Positions 44,465 to 53,894 of a stretch of 64,000 bases of DNA are shown piece by piece. The position numbers and the translations under genes are program-made. Numbering within the stretch: the stretch's first letter is position 1; every line of letters starts with the position of its first letter. Origin of the DNA: Bacillus yapensis (GTDB taxonomy: Bacteria > Bacillota > Bacilli > Bacillales > Cytobacillaceae); assembly GCF_005280205.1 (NCBI RefSeq), contig NZ_SUND01000007.1, forward strand, positions 124,001 to 188,000, read 5' to 3'. The notes under the pieces were generated by a model, which was not told where the DNA came from, did no database searches, and saw only the letters and a list, made by a program, of their open reading frames with translations.

Positions 44465-45712
44465 TCATTTTTTCGCCATAAAATCTCTATTATCCACGTC
44501 CAATTTAATTTCTTGGTCGTTCAACTTCTCAAAAATAGGGTGCATCCAGCAGATTAAATTCGTTAAGACCATCAGGCCCCCTAGAACGACAAATAATAGA
44601 GGAATGGAAAAGGCTTCGGCAAACATACCACCTAATGCTGCCCCAAATGGAATGCCTGCCTGTGCAAGCAATATTCTCACTGAAAAAACTCTGCCACGTA
44701 AATGTTCAGGAACTCTGCGCTGATATAAAGTCGTATTATTGATGTTAAAAATAATTGCAAATAAGCCTTGGCCAAATGAAAACACGAGGGCGAGCCAATA
44801 ATAAGGGGTCCAAGCTAGGCCAATAAATAATACTCCGTCTATGAATAAAGAACCTAACATCACTCTTTTTCGATTCTTCGGTTCTTTGAGGATTCCTGTC
44901 AGCAATGAACCACCCAACATGCCAAGAGAAAAAGCTGAAGTAAATAATCCATATTGAAAAGCTGTTCCACCTAATTCATCCGTAATATAAGGGAGAAACA
45001 TTGGTTGAGCCGCACCAGAACTAAAGTTAATGAACATCATCATGATGCCGACCCAGAACAATACGGGATAGACACGATAGAATTGCAGTCCCTCTTTAAA
45101 TTGAAAAAACCAACTTTCCTTTTGTTCTACACGTTGTGTTTTCGAGCTTGGATTCATCATCAACAGAAGTCCTGCTATACCCAAAGCAAGAATCAGGATA
45201 TAGAGCACTAACTCTACACTAAATGCAGAAATCAAAATCCCCCCTAAGGTCGGTCCCAAAAGAGTCATTAACTGCCCAGTTCCCTCTAATATAGAATTCC
45301 CTTTTGTTAATTTGTCCTTTGGCAATATATCCGCAATATAGGCCATGCTGGCAGGATAAAACAAAGGTTGAGCGAGTCCAATCGCAACGGATATGATGTA
45401 TAAATGCCAGGATTCTAAAAACTCAAAAGGCAATAAAATGGCCGGAATAAGAAAGACTGCAGCACGGAACCATTCTGAAAAAATCATGACTTTTTTTCGA
45501 TCCCATCGATCCAAATAAGGACCAGCAAACATTTGCATAATGATATTCGGAAGCATGAAGCTTAGCCAAATACTTCCCATCGCCATCTTCGAACCAGTCA
45601 TTTCATACACGAGCCAAGATAATGAAAAGGTAGCAAACGTACTTCCTAATCCAGAAGCCGCTTGTGCGAGCCAAAGAAACACAAACTTTCTATCCTTGAA
45701 TAATTCCTTCAT
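44465..45712 (-). CDS. MFS transporter
   Basis: A 415-residue major facilitator of the MFS_3 (enterobactin exporter-like) group. Twelve helices; the intracellular loop motif A is AGPYLDRWDRKKVMIFSEWF. N-terminal LWLAQAASGLGSTFATFSLSWLVYEMTGS is characteristic. The start is the ATG at 45712 after AAGGGGGACGAG. It reads toward the cueP gene; whether it exports a drug or a metabolite is unknown. Not from the yfj-yfk backbone. Confidence 0.88.
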   Translation of the reverse strand: MKELFKDRKFVFLWLAQAASGLGSTFATFSLSWLVYEMTGSKMAMGSIWLSFMLPNIIMQMFAGPYLDRWDRKKVMIFSEWFRAAVFLIPAILLPFEFLESWHLYIISVAIGLAQPLFYPASMAYIADILPKDKLTKGNSILEGTGQLMTLLGPTLGGILISAFSVELVLYILILALGIAGLLLMMNPSSKTQRVEQKESWFFQFKEGLQFYRVYPVLFWVGIMMMFINFSSGAAQPMFLPYITDELGGTAFQYGLFTSAFSLGMLGGSLLTGILKEPKNRKRVMLGSLFIDGVLFIGLAWTPYYWLALVFSFGQGLFAIIFNINNTTLYQRRVPEHLRGRVFSVRILLAQAGIPFGAALGGMFAEAFSIPLLFVVLGGLMVLTNLICWMHPIFEKLNDQEIKLDVDNRDFMAKK

Positions 45713-45820
45713 CTCGTCCCCCTTAAACACAACAAACGCTTGAAATTGTATATTCAAGCGTCTGTAAAAATATCTGTATTTACTTAAATTCTCTTCTTTT
45801 TTGCGACTTCCTGCCGAGAC

Positions 45821-47365
45821 TTAAAATACTCGTTCTATAAATTGAGCTAGTTTTTCTAATGAAGATTTATCTACATCTTTATGCAGGCTGTTTCCGTGAG
45901 CATCCATCGTCACAACCGCCGTAAAGCCTTCAACACTTAGATGCCACATCGCTTCTGGAATTCCAAATTGCATTAAATCAACACCATCAACGGACTTAAT
46001 ACAATCAGCATAATATTGAGCAGCTCCACCAATGGCATTCAAGTACACGCCACCATGTTCTTCTAAGGCTGCTAAAGTTTTCGGACCCATACCACCTTTG
46101 CCGATGACTGCGCGGATTCCAAATTTCTTCATGATATCCCCTTGATAAGGCTCTTCACGAATACTTGTCGTTGGACCCGCTGCTTTTACATGCCAATTGC
46201 CTTCTGAATCCTTCAACATAACCGGACCACAGTGGTAAATGATTTGACCATTTAGATCTACTGGTGCGTCATTTTCTGATAAATACTTGTGAATCGCGTC
46301 ACGTCCTGTGTACATTCTGCCATCAATACGGACGACATCTCCCACTTTTAGCTCACGAATCTGCTCTTCCGTAATTGGCGCTTTTAACGTGATTACTTCA
46401 GGCTCAGCTTCAATAGCAGCTGCTGATTCTTTTTCAGTCTCCGGTGCAAAATCAATTTTATCTCCCTCTTGGTATAACCATTCATTGATTTCACCTGTTG
46501 CTGCATCAACGACGACCCCAAGGCGACGGAATGCCCAACAGTTGTAAGCTACAGAAACGAAGAAGCTTGCTGGAATACGGTTCATAACGCCAATTTTACA
46601 ACCTAAAAGAGTTGTTTCTCCACCAAATCCCATCGTTCCAATGCCAAGCTCGTTGGCATTTACCATAATATATTCCTCTAGTTTACGAAGGTCTTCATGC
46701 GGATTCACGTCATCATTCGAACGGAAAAGCTGTTCCTTCGCTAAATCATAACCTGAAGAACGGTCACCACCGATTCCTACCCCAATGAAACCGGCACTAC
46801 ATCCTTGACCCTGCGCTTGATAAACAGAGTGCATAATACATTTACGAATCCCGTCTAAATCACGGCCAGCACGACCTAAGCCATCAAGCTCACAAGGTAA
46901 GCTGTACTGGATGTTTTTATTTTCACAACCGCCACCTTTTAAAATCAGGCGCGCATCAATATAATCCTTTTCCCATTGCTCAAACTTCACAACTGGAAGA
47001 CCAAGTCCCAGGTTGTCCCCACTATTCTCCCCTGTTAGTGAGTCTACTGAGTTTGGACGAAGCTTCCCGTCCTTAGTCGCTTCCGCAATCGCGTTTTGAA
47101 TGGCTTTTTTCAATTCTATTTGGTTAACCCCAACTGGTGTTTTGATTTTAAAAGTTGGAAGTCCTGTGTCCTGACAAATCGGTGACACATTATCATCCGC
47201 CATTTTGATGTTGTTCGTAATCGTCGCTAAGCTCATTGCCGCACGTGTACCAGCGCTTTCTTTTTCCTTGGCAGCTTTGACCGCACGGCGCACATCTTTT
47301 GGTAAGTTAGTTGAAGTTTCAACAATCAGCTTGTACATACTGTCTTGAAATTTTTGAATGTCCAT
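45821..47365 (-). CDS. fumA: Class I fumarate hydratase
   Basis: A 514-residue class I fumarase with a [4Fe-4S] cluster. The N-terminal alpha domain (about 1-285) has C64 in SPICQDTGLPTFK, and the second Cys is in YQAQGQGCSAGFIGVGIGGDR; TTLLGCKIGVMNR holds the third. The C-terminal beta domain (about 330-514) has GDVVRIDGRMYTGRDAIH, AAGPTTSIREEPYQ and FGIRAVIGKGGMGPKT. It interconverts fumarate and malate in the TCA cycle. B. subtilis uses the class II enzyme (CitG), so this is an alternative, oxygen-sensitive form. TATAAT lies at 47459-47464 (minus) with a cre-like site between it and the start. Confidence 0.93.
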   Translation of the reverse strand: MDIQKFQDSMYKLIVETSTNLPKDVRRAVKAAKEKESAGTRAAMSLATITNNIKMADDNVSPICQDTGLPTFKIKTPVGVNQIELKKAIQNAIAEATKDGKLRPNSVDSLTGENSGDNLGLGLPVVKFEQWEKDYIDARLILKGGGCENKNIQYSLPCELDGLGRAGRDLDGIRKCIMHSVYQAQGQGCSAGFIGVGIGGDRSSGYDLAKEQLFRSNDDVNPHEDLRKLEEYIMVNANELGIGTMGFGGETTLLGCKIGVMNRIPASFFVSVAYNCWAFRRLGVVVDAATGEINEWLYQEGDKIDFAPETEKESAAAIEAEPEVITLKAPITEEQIRELKVGDVVRIDGRMYTGRDAIHKYLSENDAPVDLNGQIIYHCGPVMLKDSEGNWHVKAAGPTTSIREEPYQGDIMKKFGIRAVIGKGGMGPKTLAALEEHGGVYLNAIGGAAQYYADCIKSVDGVDLMQFGIPEAMWHLSVEGFTAVVTMDAHGNSLHKDVDKSSLEKLAQFIERVF

Positions 47366-47407
47366 GGAAGTTTCCCCTTTCCCTTTATCCCCTTTTGCCT
47401 GTAAAAA

Positions 47408-47421
47408 AGTAAACGCTTAAC
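47408..47421. promoter_or_regulatory. cre-like site in the fumarase leader
   Basis: AGTAAACGCTTAAC matches TGWAANCGNTNWCA with three mismatches and sits between the fumarase -10 (47459-47464) and its start, a place suited to CcpA roadblock. Confidence 0.3.
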
Positions 47422-47560
47422 CTTTGTTTGTGAAAATTACAATAATTCTTCGATTTTTATTATACTCCTATCGGCTTTTGATTGAAAGTGGGGCATCTTG
47501 AGAAGCTTATTTCGGAAATCTTAGCAAGAATTTCGGAATTTCCTCACCTTTTTCAGAAAT

Positions 47561-47582
47561 TAAAAAAGAGCCCGTCGGCTCT
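47561..47582 (-). terminator. Terminator of the SE1561 gene
   Basis: AGAGCC (47567-47572) pairs with GGCTCT (47577-47582), followed by a T-run on the minus strand. Confidence 0.65.
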
Positions 47583-47589
47583 CCTTAAT

Positions 47590-47775
47590 TTACTCATCTC
47601 GGTTTTTGAATTCACGGCATTTTGATTCTAAATCATCAATGATTGAAATTAGACGATCAATATCCTCTAGCTCTGTGCTTTCAGGCTCAATCGCATCTAA
47701 GAGGTCTAAAAACATACCTAAACGTTGCTTTAAGAAAACGACCTGGTCGCCTTTTTCTTTAATCGGATTACCCAT
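47590..47775 (-). CDS. SE1561 family protein
   Basis: A 61-residue acidic protein matching the SE1561 family of Firmicutes (MGNPIKEKGDQVVFLKQRLGMFLDLLDAI followed by a Glu/Asp-rich helix). AAGGAG precedes the ATG at 47775; a longer frame is not supported. It is divergent from yfkAB, with their starts about 210 bp apart; by position it may correspond to B. subtilis yfjT. Function unknown. Confidence 0.85.
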   Translation of the reverse strand: MGNPIKEKGDQVVFLKQRLGMFLDLLDAIEPESTELEDIDRLISIIDDLESKCREFKNRDE

Positions 47776-47884
47776 TGTTGTTTGCTCCTTCCAATAAAAC
47801 ACTTTCCTATAAACATCGTCTTCCATCGTACAATACCCTTTTCATATAGGCAACATGTATCGAACGAAAAATAAGAGAAATACA

Positions 47885-47913
47885 TTGACATAACGCACAT
47901 AGAAATTGATAAT
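47885..47913 (+). promoter_or_regulatory. yfkAB promoter
   Basis: -35 TTGACA (47885-47890), 17-bp spacer, -10 GATAAT (47908-47913). Confidence 0.75.
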
Positions 47914-47984
47914 AAAGGTATTTTGTGTTAGCTATAGACTGTTTTCGCATAATGATCGAAAAGAGTAAAAAAGGAGTTTTCTTC

Positions 47985-49106
47985 ATGAATATAACTAAAA
48001 GACAAATAACTCCCAGCTTTGATCCTTGGGAAGCCTATTTGGATGTAGAGCAATACGGGAAGATGACATTAACGAATGTCGAATTTACCACAACCACTTT
48101 GTGCAATATGCGCTGCGAACACTGCGCAGTCGGATATACATTGCAGCCAAAGGACCCGAATGCCCTTCCCTTCGATTTACTTGTCAAACGATTGGACGAA
48201 ATCCCGACCCTTCGCTCATTAAGTATTACGGGTGGAGAGCCGATGTTATCGAAAAAGTCCGTTGAGAATTACGTGCTCCCTTTACTTCAGTATGCCCATT
48301 CTCGAGGAGTTCGTACTCAAATCAACTCAAATTTAACGCTAGATTTGGAGCGTTATTTAAAAATAGCACCTTACCTAGATGTATTACATATTTCACATAA
48401 CTGGGGTACCCTCGAGGATTTCGTCGAAGGTGGATTCGCAATGATGGAACGAAAGCCGACCGTGGAGCAACGTGCTATTCTTTTTCAACGAATGATTGAA
48501 AATAGCCGTGCTTTATCAGAAGAAGGCGTGATGGTATCAGCAGAGACGATGCTAAGCAAGCGGACATTGCCTCACCTTGAGCATATTCATCATCAAATTG
48601 TGGAAGAAATGAAGTGTGGAAGGCATGAAGTGCACCCTATGTACCCATCAGATTTCGCCTCGGCCCTAGAGGTATTGAGCCTTGATGAGATTCGCGATGC
48701 AATTCATCATTTGCTTGATATCCGCGATGAAAATACATGGATGCTGTTTGGCACATTGCCATTTTACCCTTGTAGTAGCAATGAGAAAGATTTGGAGCTT
48801 CAGCAACGCCTTTACAATAGTAAGAAGGTAACTGTCCGCAATGATCCCGATGGACGCTCACGCTTAAATATCAATATTTTCACAGGCGATGTGATCGTGA
48901 CTGATTTTGGCGATACACCTCCACTTGGCAATATTCAAACGGACACACTTCCTGCAGCTTATGAAAAGTGGATGCAGTCTGACTTAGCAAGAAGCTTGAA
49001 TTGCCATTGTCCTGCTGTCAAATGCCTTGGCCCGAACGTCTTGGTGAAAAATAGTTACTATCCAGATATCGATTTCCAAAATCGCAAAGCGAAGATCACT
49101 CTATGA
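47985..49106 (+). CDS. yfkAB: Radical SAM/CxCxxxxC protein YfkAB
   Basis: A 373-residue radical SAM protein, named for its C-terminal CxCxxxxC motif, seen here as CHCPAVKC. The SAM cluster motif CxxxCxxC is CNMRCEHC (about residues 38-45), followed by SITGGEPML. B. subtilis splits this into YfkA and YfkB in some annotations; here it is one intact frame. The ATG at 47985 has AAGGAG 7 nt upstream; the longer frame from 47925 is not supported. The substrate is unknown. It is followed by a terminator and convergent yfkD. Confidence 0.93.
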   Translation: MNITKRQITPSFDPWEAYLDVEQYGKMTLTNVEFTTTTLCNMRCEHCAVGYTLQPKDPNALPFDLLVKRLDEIPTLRSLSITGGEPMLSKKSVENYVLPLLQYAHSRGVRTQINSNLTLDLERYLKIAPYLDVLHISHNWGTLEDFVEGGFAMMERKPTVEQRAILFQRMIENSRALSEEGVMVSAETMLSKRTLPHLEHIHHQIVEEMKCGRHEVHPMYPSDFASALEVLSLDEIRDAIHHLLDIRDENTWMLFGTLPFYPCSSNEKDLELQQRLYNSKKVTVRNDPDGRSRLNINIFTGDVIVTDFGDTPPLGNIQTDTLPAAYEKWMQSDLARSLNCHCPAVKCLGPNVLVKNSYYPDIDFQNRKAKITL

Positions 49107-49113
49107 TAGAGAA

Positions 49114-49148
49114 AACGTCGACCAATGAACTGGCCGACGTTCTTTTTT
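49114..49148 (+). terminator. yfkAB terminator
   Basis: AACGTCG (49114-49120) pairs with CGACGTT (49135-49141), extended by CCA/TGG, followed by T6. Confidence 0.75.
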
Positions 49149-49944
49149 ATACAGGTTTGTCCGACGCAATAAACTGAAATGAAATGTAATCCTGAATTGG
49201 GATCCATGCGCCGATTCCTTGTGAAGTCACGTTCTTGACAACAATCATTTTTTTATTGCCTTTGAGCATTAAATAAACCTCTCCGTAAGTTACCTTGCCT
49301 TTTTCATTGACCGCAGGTGCATAGCCATACAAGTATCCAAGTCTTTTTGGAGCGATGTTATAAATATGACCTTTCTTCGTTCCTGCTCCAACTACGGTTT
49401 GGAATGCTAGAGGTAGATTTGTTTTTTCCGCTGCTCTTAGGAGCATCATTTTTTTCACATCATCCGCTTGTGGCACTTTCGCCGTTAAGCCACCCTCCAC
49501 AATCTTTTGCGCTTCTTGAACATAGTGAATTTGATAATTCGCCTTTCCGCCACGATTATCATAATAATTCGTATTCACTTTTTGATACTCCCAGTTAGGA
49601 GCCGTTTCGGTTGATTCATAGTTTAAAGGCCAATGGCCTAAATAAATCACGGCACGGTAACCGATCGCAAATGGCGTGCTATTCACATTTGTCTCATTAA
49701 GCATTCGGATTAAATTTGGATTCTCAATTTTCACTTTTGTCGTTGCAATTAAATCCGCTGTCAGCTCACTTGGCTGCAATCTTGGCAAATCCTGCGTTGG
49801 ATTTGGGTACGTATTTTCCTTCGTAATATTGAGTACCGAATCTGGGACCTTTATATCCTCAACCTTTTTCGCTGCTAACGCATTCGGTATGGACAATTGC
49901 AAAATGAATAGTCCAACTACTAAAAAGGGTATCATTTTTTTCAT
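49147..49944 (-). CDS. yfkD: YfkD family exported protein
   Basis: A 265-residue secreted protein with a signal peptide ending NALA (about residue 24). The mature part matches the YfkD family: IPVPDSVLNITKENTYPNPTQ-like start, FAIGYRAVIYLGHWPLNYESTET, then a C-terminal strand-rich region. Function unknown. It keeps the yfkAB-yfkD neighbourhood of B. subtilis, with the two genes convergent. The start used is ATG 49944 (AAGGGAG 11 nt upstream); GTG at 49965 is an alternative. Confidence 0.85.
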   Translation of the reverse strand: MKKMIPFLVVGLFILQLSIPNALAAKKVEDIKVPDSVLNITKENTYPNPTQDLPRLQPSELTADLIATTKVKIENPNLIRMLNETNVNSTPFAIGYRAVIYLGHWPLNYESTETAPNWEYQKVNTNYYDNRGGKANYQIHYVQEAQKIVEGGLTAKVPQADDVKKMMLLRAAEKTNLPLAFQTVVGAGTKKGHIYNIAPKRLGYLYGYAPAVNEKGKVTYGEVYLMLKGNKKMIVVKNVTSQGIGAWIPIQDYISFQFIASDKPV

Positions 49945-50057
49945 AATGAGTAGAACTCCCTTCACAATATGTAGGAGTCAATTCCATTCGTCACGTATCC
50001 TTTAGAAATCAACTCGTACACATAGTTTTTTCAGAGTTCTACCATCTTATCCAAAAT

Positions 50058-50441
50058 TTAATTTACTAATTCGAAGGACTCTTCAATCTCGATGCTATCG
50101 ATCACCGATTGAACCATCGAACAATTTTTCCGCGTTAACACCATGATTTTCTCCATTTGATGTTCTTCGATCTGTGCACCTGAAATGGTAAAATGCAAAT
50201 GTACCTTCTCCACTCTGTCTGCCTTTTCAGGATTTCTTTCCACATCCGCCTTTATATGAATATCATCATAGCTAATTCGCTTTTTCTCTAGAATTTTTCT
50301 CATGACGCCACCACTACAAACAGCAATGGATGAGACAAGCAACTGAAATGGGCGGAACCCATGATTCTCATCACCAGCAATATTCAATCTTCCATTCGCT
50401 GTTTCTGTATAAAATCCTACTTCTTTAATTTTAAACTCCAT
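50058..50441 (-). CDS. OsmC family protein
   Basis: A 127-residue OsmC/Ohr-fold protein, a peroxidase or thiol-reactive stress family. The conserved helices and the Cys pair are present: PFQLLVSSIAVCSGGVMRKIL (Cys about residue 42) and VLTRKNCSMVQSVIDS (Cys about 107). The start at 50441 follows AAAGGGTG. Monocistronic. It is not in the B. subtilis yfk order at this point. Confidence 0.85.
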   Translation of the reverse strand: MEFKIKEVGFYTETANGRLNIAGDENHGFRPFQLLVSSIAVCSGGVMRKILEKKRISYDDIHIKADVERNPEKADRVEKVHLHFTISGAQIEEHQMEKIMVLTRKNCSMVQSVIDSIEIEESFELVN

Positions 50442-50569
50442 GTTGTTCACCCTTTCTTATCCCTAATAATACAAAGAGTTGTTCTTTTTGACAAAGATTC
50501 CTTCTTGCCAAAATTCCCTATTATCAGTTAACATCAGGAAGAATATAGAAATCATGGGGTATACACAAA

Positions 50570-51736
50570 ATGAACATAAGGCTTTGGATTCTCGTTGGTA
50601 TTGTTGCGATTTCTGGATTTTCTCAAGGAATGCTCATGCCACTTATCGCGATTATTTTTGAACAGGATGGACTTTCGTCGTCCATCAACGGATTACATGC
50701 AACAGCCATTTACATCGGAATATTAGGCATCTCACCTTTTATGGAAAAGCCATTGCAAAGGCTTGGCTTCAAGCCAACAATCATTATAGGAGGAATAATT
50801 GTTATTCTATCGATGGCACTTTTTCCTGTATGGAAATCATTATGGTTTTGGTTTATTTTGCGACTATTGATTGGAATCGGGGATAGTCTCCTCCACTTTG
50901 GAACCCAAACTTGGATTACCTCCTTCTCCACTGCGGCCAACAGAGGGCGAAACATAGCACTCTATGGGGTATTTTTCAGTTTAGGATTTGCTGGTGGACC
51001 AATGATGACACGACTACTCGAAATAAATGAAAGCTTGCCGTTTATCCTATCAGCTGTTTTAAGCTTGCTCGCTTGGGTGACCATCTTTTTGCTAAAAAAC
51101 GAATTTCCTGCTCAAGATTCAATCCAAGATACATCCTTTTTTAACACCTTTAAGCGTTTTGGACAAGTTTGGAAATTTGCTTGGATTGCCTTCCTCCCGC
51201 CATTCTGCTACGGATTTTTGGAGGGTTCTTTAAACGGAAACTTTCCTGTGTATGCGTTAAGAATTGGCATTGACGTCGATTCCGTATCGATCATATTGCC
51301 TGCTTTTGCCATTGGAACAATCGTTTTTCAAATGCCACTTGGTTATTTAAGTGATCGTTATGGTAGAAAAAAGATATTAAGCTTTGTTATGAGTGCTGGT
51401 TTTCTGACCTTTATCGCGGCTGGAATATTCGAAGCATCTGAAACAGCACTGTTTATCTGCTTTTTTATTGGTGGGATGTTAGTTGGCTCTACATTCTCTC
51501 TTGGCATCACCTATATGGCGGACCTTCTTCCAAGACAATTTCTCCCTGCTGGGAATATTATGTGCAGTGTTTTTTATGGAATTGGCAGTATGACAGGACC
51601 ATTTATCGGTGGCTTGATGATTCAATACTTAGAAGGGGTTAGCTTTTTTTATTTGATCGGACTAATGCTTATTAGCATTTTTATTGCGTTATTCTTCTTT
51701 AAACCACGCAAGGAAATGAAAGGACTAACACTGTAA
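50570..51736 (+). CDS. yfkF: MFS transporter YfkF
   Basis: A 388-residue major facilitator. Loop signature GYLSDRYGRKKIL in the middle (about 270) and N-terminal ISGFSQGMLMPLIAIIFEQDG. The neighbourhood after yfkD and before the yfkH-J genes is that of B. subtilis yfkF. Substrate unknown; the ribosome site is weak (GGGGTATACACAAA). The next plus-strand gene is the metal ATPase about 190 bp on. Confidence 0.85.
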   Translation: MNIRLWILVGIVAISGFSQGMLMPLIAIIFEQDGLSSSINGLHATAIYIGILGISPFMEKPLQRLGFKPTIIIGGIIVILSMALFPVWKSLWFWFILRLLIGIGDSLLHFGTQTWITSFSTAANRGRNIALYGVFFSLGFAGGPMMTRLLEINESLPFILSAVLSLLAWVTIFLLKNEFPAQDSIQDTSFFNTFKRFGQVWKFAWIAFLPPFCYGFLEGSLNGNFPVYALRIGIDVDSVSIILPAFAIGTIVFQMPLGYLSDRYGRKKILSFVMSAGFLTFIAAGIFEASETALFICFFIGGMLVGSTFSLGITYMADLLPRQFLPAGNIMCSVFYGIGSMTGPFIGGLMIQYLEGVSFFYLIGLMLISIFIALFFFKPRKEMKGLTL

Positions 51737-51743
51737 AAAATGC

Positions 51744-51772
51744 TTCACGAAACGAACACCTTCTGATATAAT
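51744..51772 (+). promoter_or_regulatory. Probable promoter of the zosA-type gene
   Basis: -35 TTCACG (51744-51749), 17-bp spacer, -10 TATAAT (51767-51772). It overlaps a PerR-box-like site. Confidence 0.5.
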
Positions 51773-51780
51773 TAGAATAA
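51766..51780. promoter_or_regulatory. PerR-box-like site upstream of the metal ATPase
   Basis: ATATAATTAGAATAA matches TTATAATNATTATAA at 11 of 14 defined positions and covers the -10 box. B. subtilis zosA belongs to the PerR regulon. Confidence 0.45.
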
Positions 51781-51811
51781 ATATAAATTAATAGTTTTTA
51801 GAAATAAACCC

Positions 51812-51845
51812 GCTGTCATCCATTTGATGACAGCTTTCGTGTTTT
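51812..51845 (+). terminator. Hairpin upstream of the metal ATPase gene
   Basis: A perfect 9-bp stem, GCTGTCATC (51812-51820) with GATGACAGC (51826-51834), followed by TTTCGTGTTTTTC. It is either the yfkF terminator or an attenuator inside the ATPase leader. Confidence 0.6.
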
Positions 51846-51927
51846 TCAAGGGTACTGATGATGATTATTTTTCTCAATTAGAGTATTTAATTGATATTAA
51901 TTCTCACTACAAGGGGAGGACATAGAA

Positions 51928-53850
51928 ATGGAAGCAGAAATGAACAGAGTAGCAGAAGTTCACACACCTAAAGAAAGTAGACTTGAAAAAATCAAACCAC
52001 ATGCCGAATTAATTGCAGCAATTTTAAGTGGTGTTTTAATTTTAATTGGTTGGATATTAGAAAAAAATGATTTAACGACAGCATCGATTGTCTTCTTTCT
52101 TTTCGCCTTTGTGATCGGAGGATTTGCAAAAGCAAAAGAAGGCATTGAGGATACGATTGAAAACAAAGAACTCAATGTGGAAATGTTAATGATTTTTGCC
52201 GCGATTGGCTCTGCCATCATTGGCTATTGGACTGAAGGAGCGATCTTAATCTTTATTTTCGCAATGAGTGGTGCCTTAGAAACATACACAATGAACAAGA
52301 GCCATAAAGAAATCTCCGCTCTTATGGAGCTACAACCTGAGGAAGCTTTAGTTGTCACAAACGGGATTGAAAAAATCACAGCCGTTTCGGATTTAAAAAT
52401 TGGTGATTTGATTCTTGTTAAGCCTGGGGAGCGCGTTCCTTCAGATGGTCGAATCGTTAAGGGACAAACACATGTGGATGAGGCTGCCATTACAGGTGAA
52501 TCGATTCCCGTTTCAAAAGGGATTGATGAAGATGTTTTTGCTGGAACGGTGAACCTGAACGGATCAATTACAGTTGAAATTACAAAAGCGAGTACGGAAA
52601 CCCTTTTTCAAAAAATTATTCAGCTCGTCCAATCTGCGCAAAGCGAGAAATCCCCTTCACAGCTTTTCATTGAGAAATTTGAAGGGACTTATGTAAAGGT
52701 CGTTCTTGCCGTTGTAGCTTTAATGATGTTTTTACCTCATTTCTTACTAGACTGGACTTGGACGGAAACCTTTTATCGCGCAATGATTTTACTCGTTGTC
52801 GCTTCACCTTGCGCCCTTGTGGCATCCATTATGCCAGCAAGTTTGTCGGCGATTTCAAATGGGGCAAGACATGGAATTCTTTTTAAAGGTGGTGTCCATT
52901 TAGAAAATCTCGGTCATTTAAAAGCAATCGCTTTTGATAAAACAGGTACATTAACAAAAGGAAAGCCTGAAGTTACGGATGTTTTCGTTTTAGAAGGATT
53001 AGAAAAAGTTGAAATTCTATTGATCACCGCATCGATTGAAAGTCATTCAACCCATCCATTAGCGAACGCCATCGTACTGTATGCAAAAAAGGAACTTCAA
53101 AAACCTCTTATGACACTGGACAGTATTGAAGACGTTTCAGGTTATGGGGTTCAAGCATCTATTAAACAGGATAATTGGAAAATTGGAAAAGCCAATTTTG
53201 TTGGAAAAGCGGAAGCCGATGCATTCTTAAATGGGGTTGCAACGAAATTATCAAACGAAGGGAAAACCGTTGTTTTTGCGAAGAAGAATGACGTCATTGT
53301 TGGCGTTGTTGCTTTGAAGGATGTCGTCCGTGACGAAACGAAGGAAGCAATCAAGACATTAAGAAAAAAAGGCATTTACACGGTCATGCTGACAGGAGAC
53401 AGCCAGAGTACAGCTAGCGCAATCGCAGCAGAAAGCTATGTGGATGAATTTATCGCAGAATGCTTGCCAGAAAATAAAGTGGATGAATTGAAAAAACTGA
53501 AGGAACGATTCGGACAAGTGGCAATGGTCGGAGACGGTATCAATGACGCACCCGCTCTTGCAACAGCTAATGTGGGAATTGCCATGGGTGAAGGGTCTGG
53601 CGTGGCACTCGAAACGGCCGATGTCGTTTTAATGAAAAACGAATTGCCACGCATTGCCGAGGCTATTAAACTATCAGAGAAAATGAATCGAATCGTCAAG
53701 CAAAATGTGATTTTCTCGATTAGTGTCATCATGCTACTTATCATCACGAATTTCCTTCAATTTATCGACCTTCCATTCGGTGTCATTGGCCACGAAGGTA
53801 GTACAATTCTTGTTATTTTAAATGGATTACGGCTATTGAAGTCTAACTAA
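51928..53850 (+). CDS. zosA: Heavy-metal P-type ATPase, ZosA-like
   Basis: A 640-residue P1B-type ATPase. There is no N-terminal HMA domain, but eight helices are expected. The transport motif is SPCALVAS (CPx-like SPC), with TGESIPV, phosphorylation DKTGTLTKGKPEV, the SHSTHPLANAI HP motif, and GDGINDAPALATANVGIAMGEG. The length and the missing HMA domain match B. subtilis ZosA, which takes up zinc under peroxide stress. GGGGAGG precedes the ATG. The PerR-like box upstream supports peroxide control. Confidence 0.88.
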   Translation: MEAEMNRVAEVHTPKESRLEKIKPHAELIAAILSGVLILIGWILEKNDLTTASIVFFLFAFVIGGFAKAKEGIEDTIENKELNVEMLMIFAAIGSAIIGYWTEGAILIFIFAMSGALETYTMNKSHKEISALMELQPEEALVVTNGIEKITAVSDLKIGDLILVKPGERVPSDGRIVKGQTHVDEAAITGESIPVSKGIDEDVFAGTVNLNGSITVEITKASTETLFQKIIQLVQSAQSEKSPSQLFIEKFEGTYVKVVLAVVALMMFLPHFLLDWTWTETFYRAMILLVVASPCALVASIMPASLSAISNGARHGILFKGGVHLENLGHLKAIAFDKTGTLTKGKPEVTDVFVLEGLEKVEILLITASIESHSTHPLANAIVLYAKKELQKPLMTLDSIEDVSGYGVQASIKQDNWKIGKANFVGKAEADAFLNGVATKLSNEGKTVVFAKKNDVIVGVVALKDVVRDETKEAIKTLRKKGIYTVMLTGDSQSTASAIAAESYVDEFIAECLPENKVDELKKLKERFGQVAMVGDGINDAPALATANVGIAMGEGSGVALETADVVLMKNELPRIAEAIKLSEKMNRIVKQNVIFSISVIMLLIITNFLQFIDLPFGVIGHEGSTILVILNGLRLLKSN

Positions 53851-53894
53851 TAGGAAGGCTCTGTTATTGTTGATTTTCTACAGTTGTACCCACT

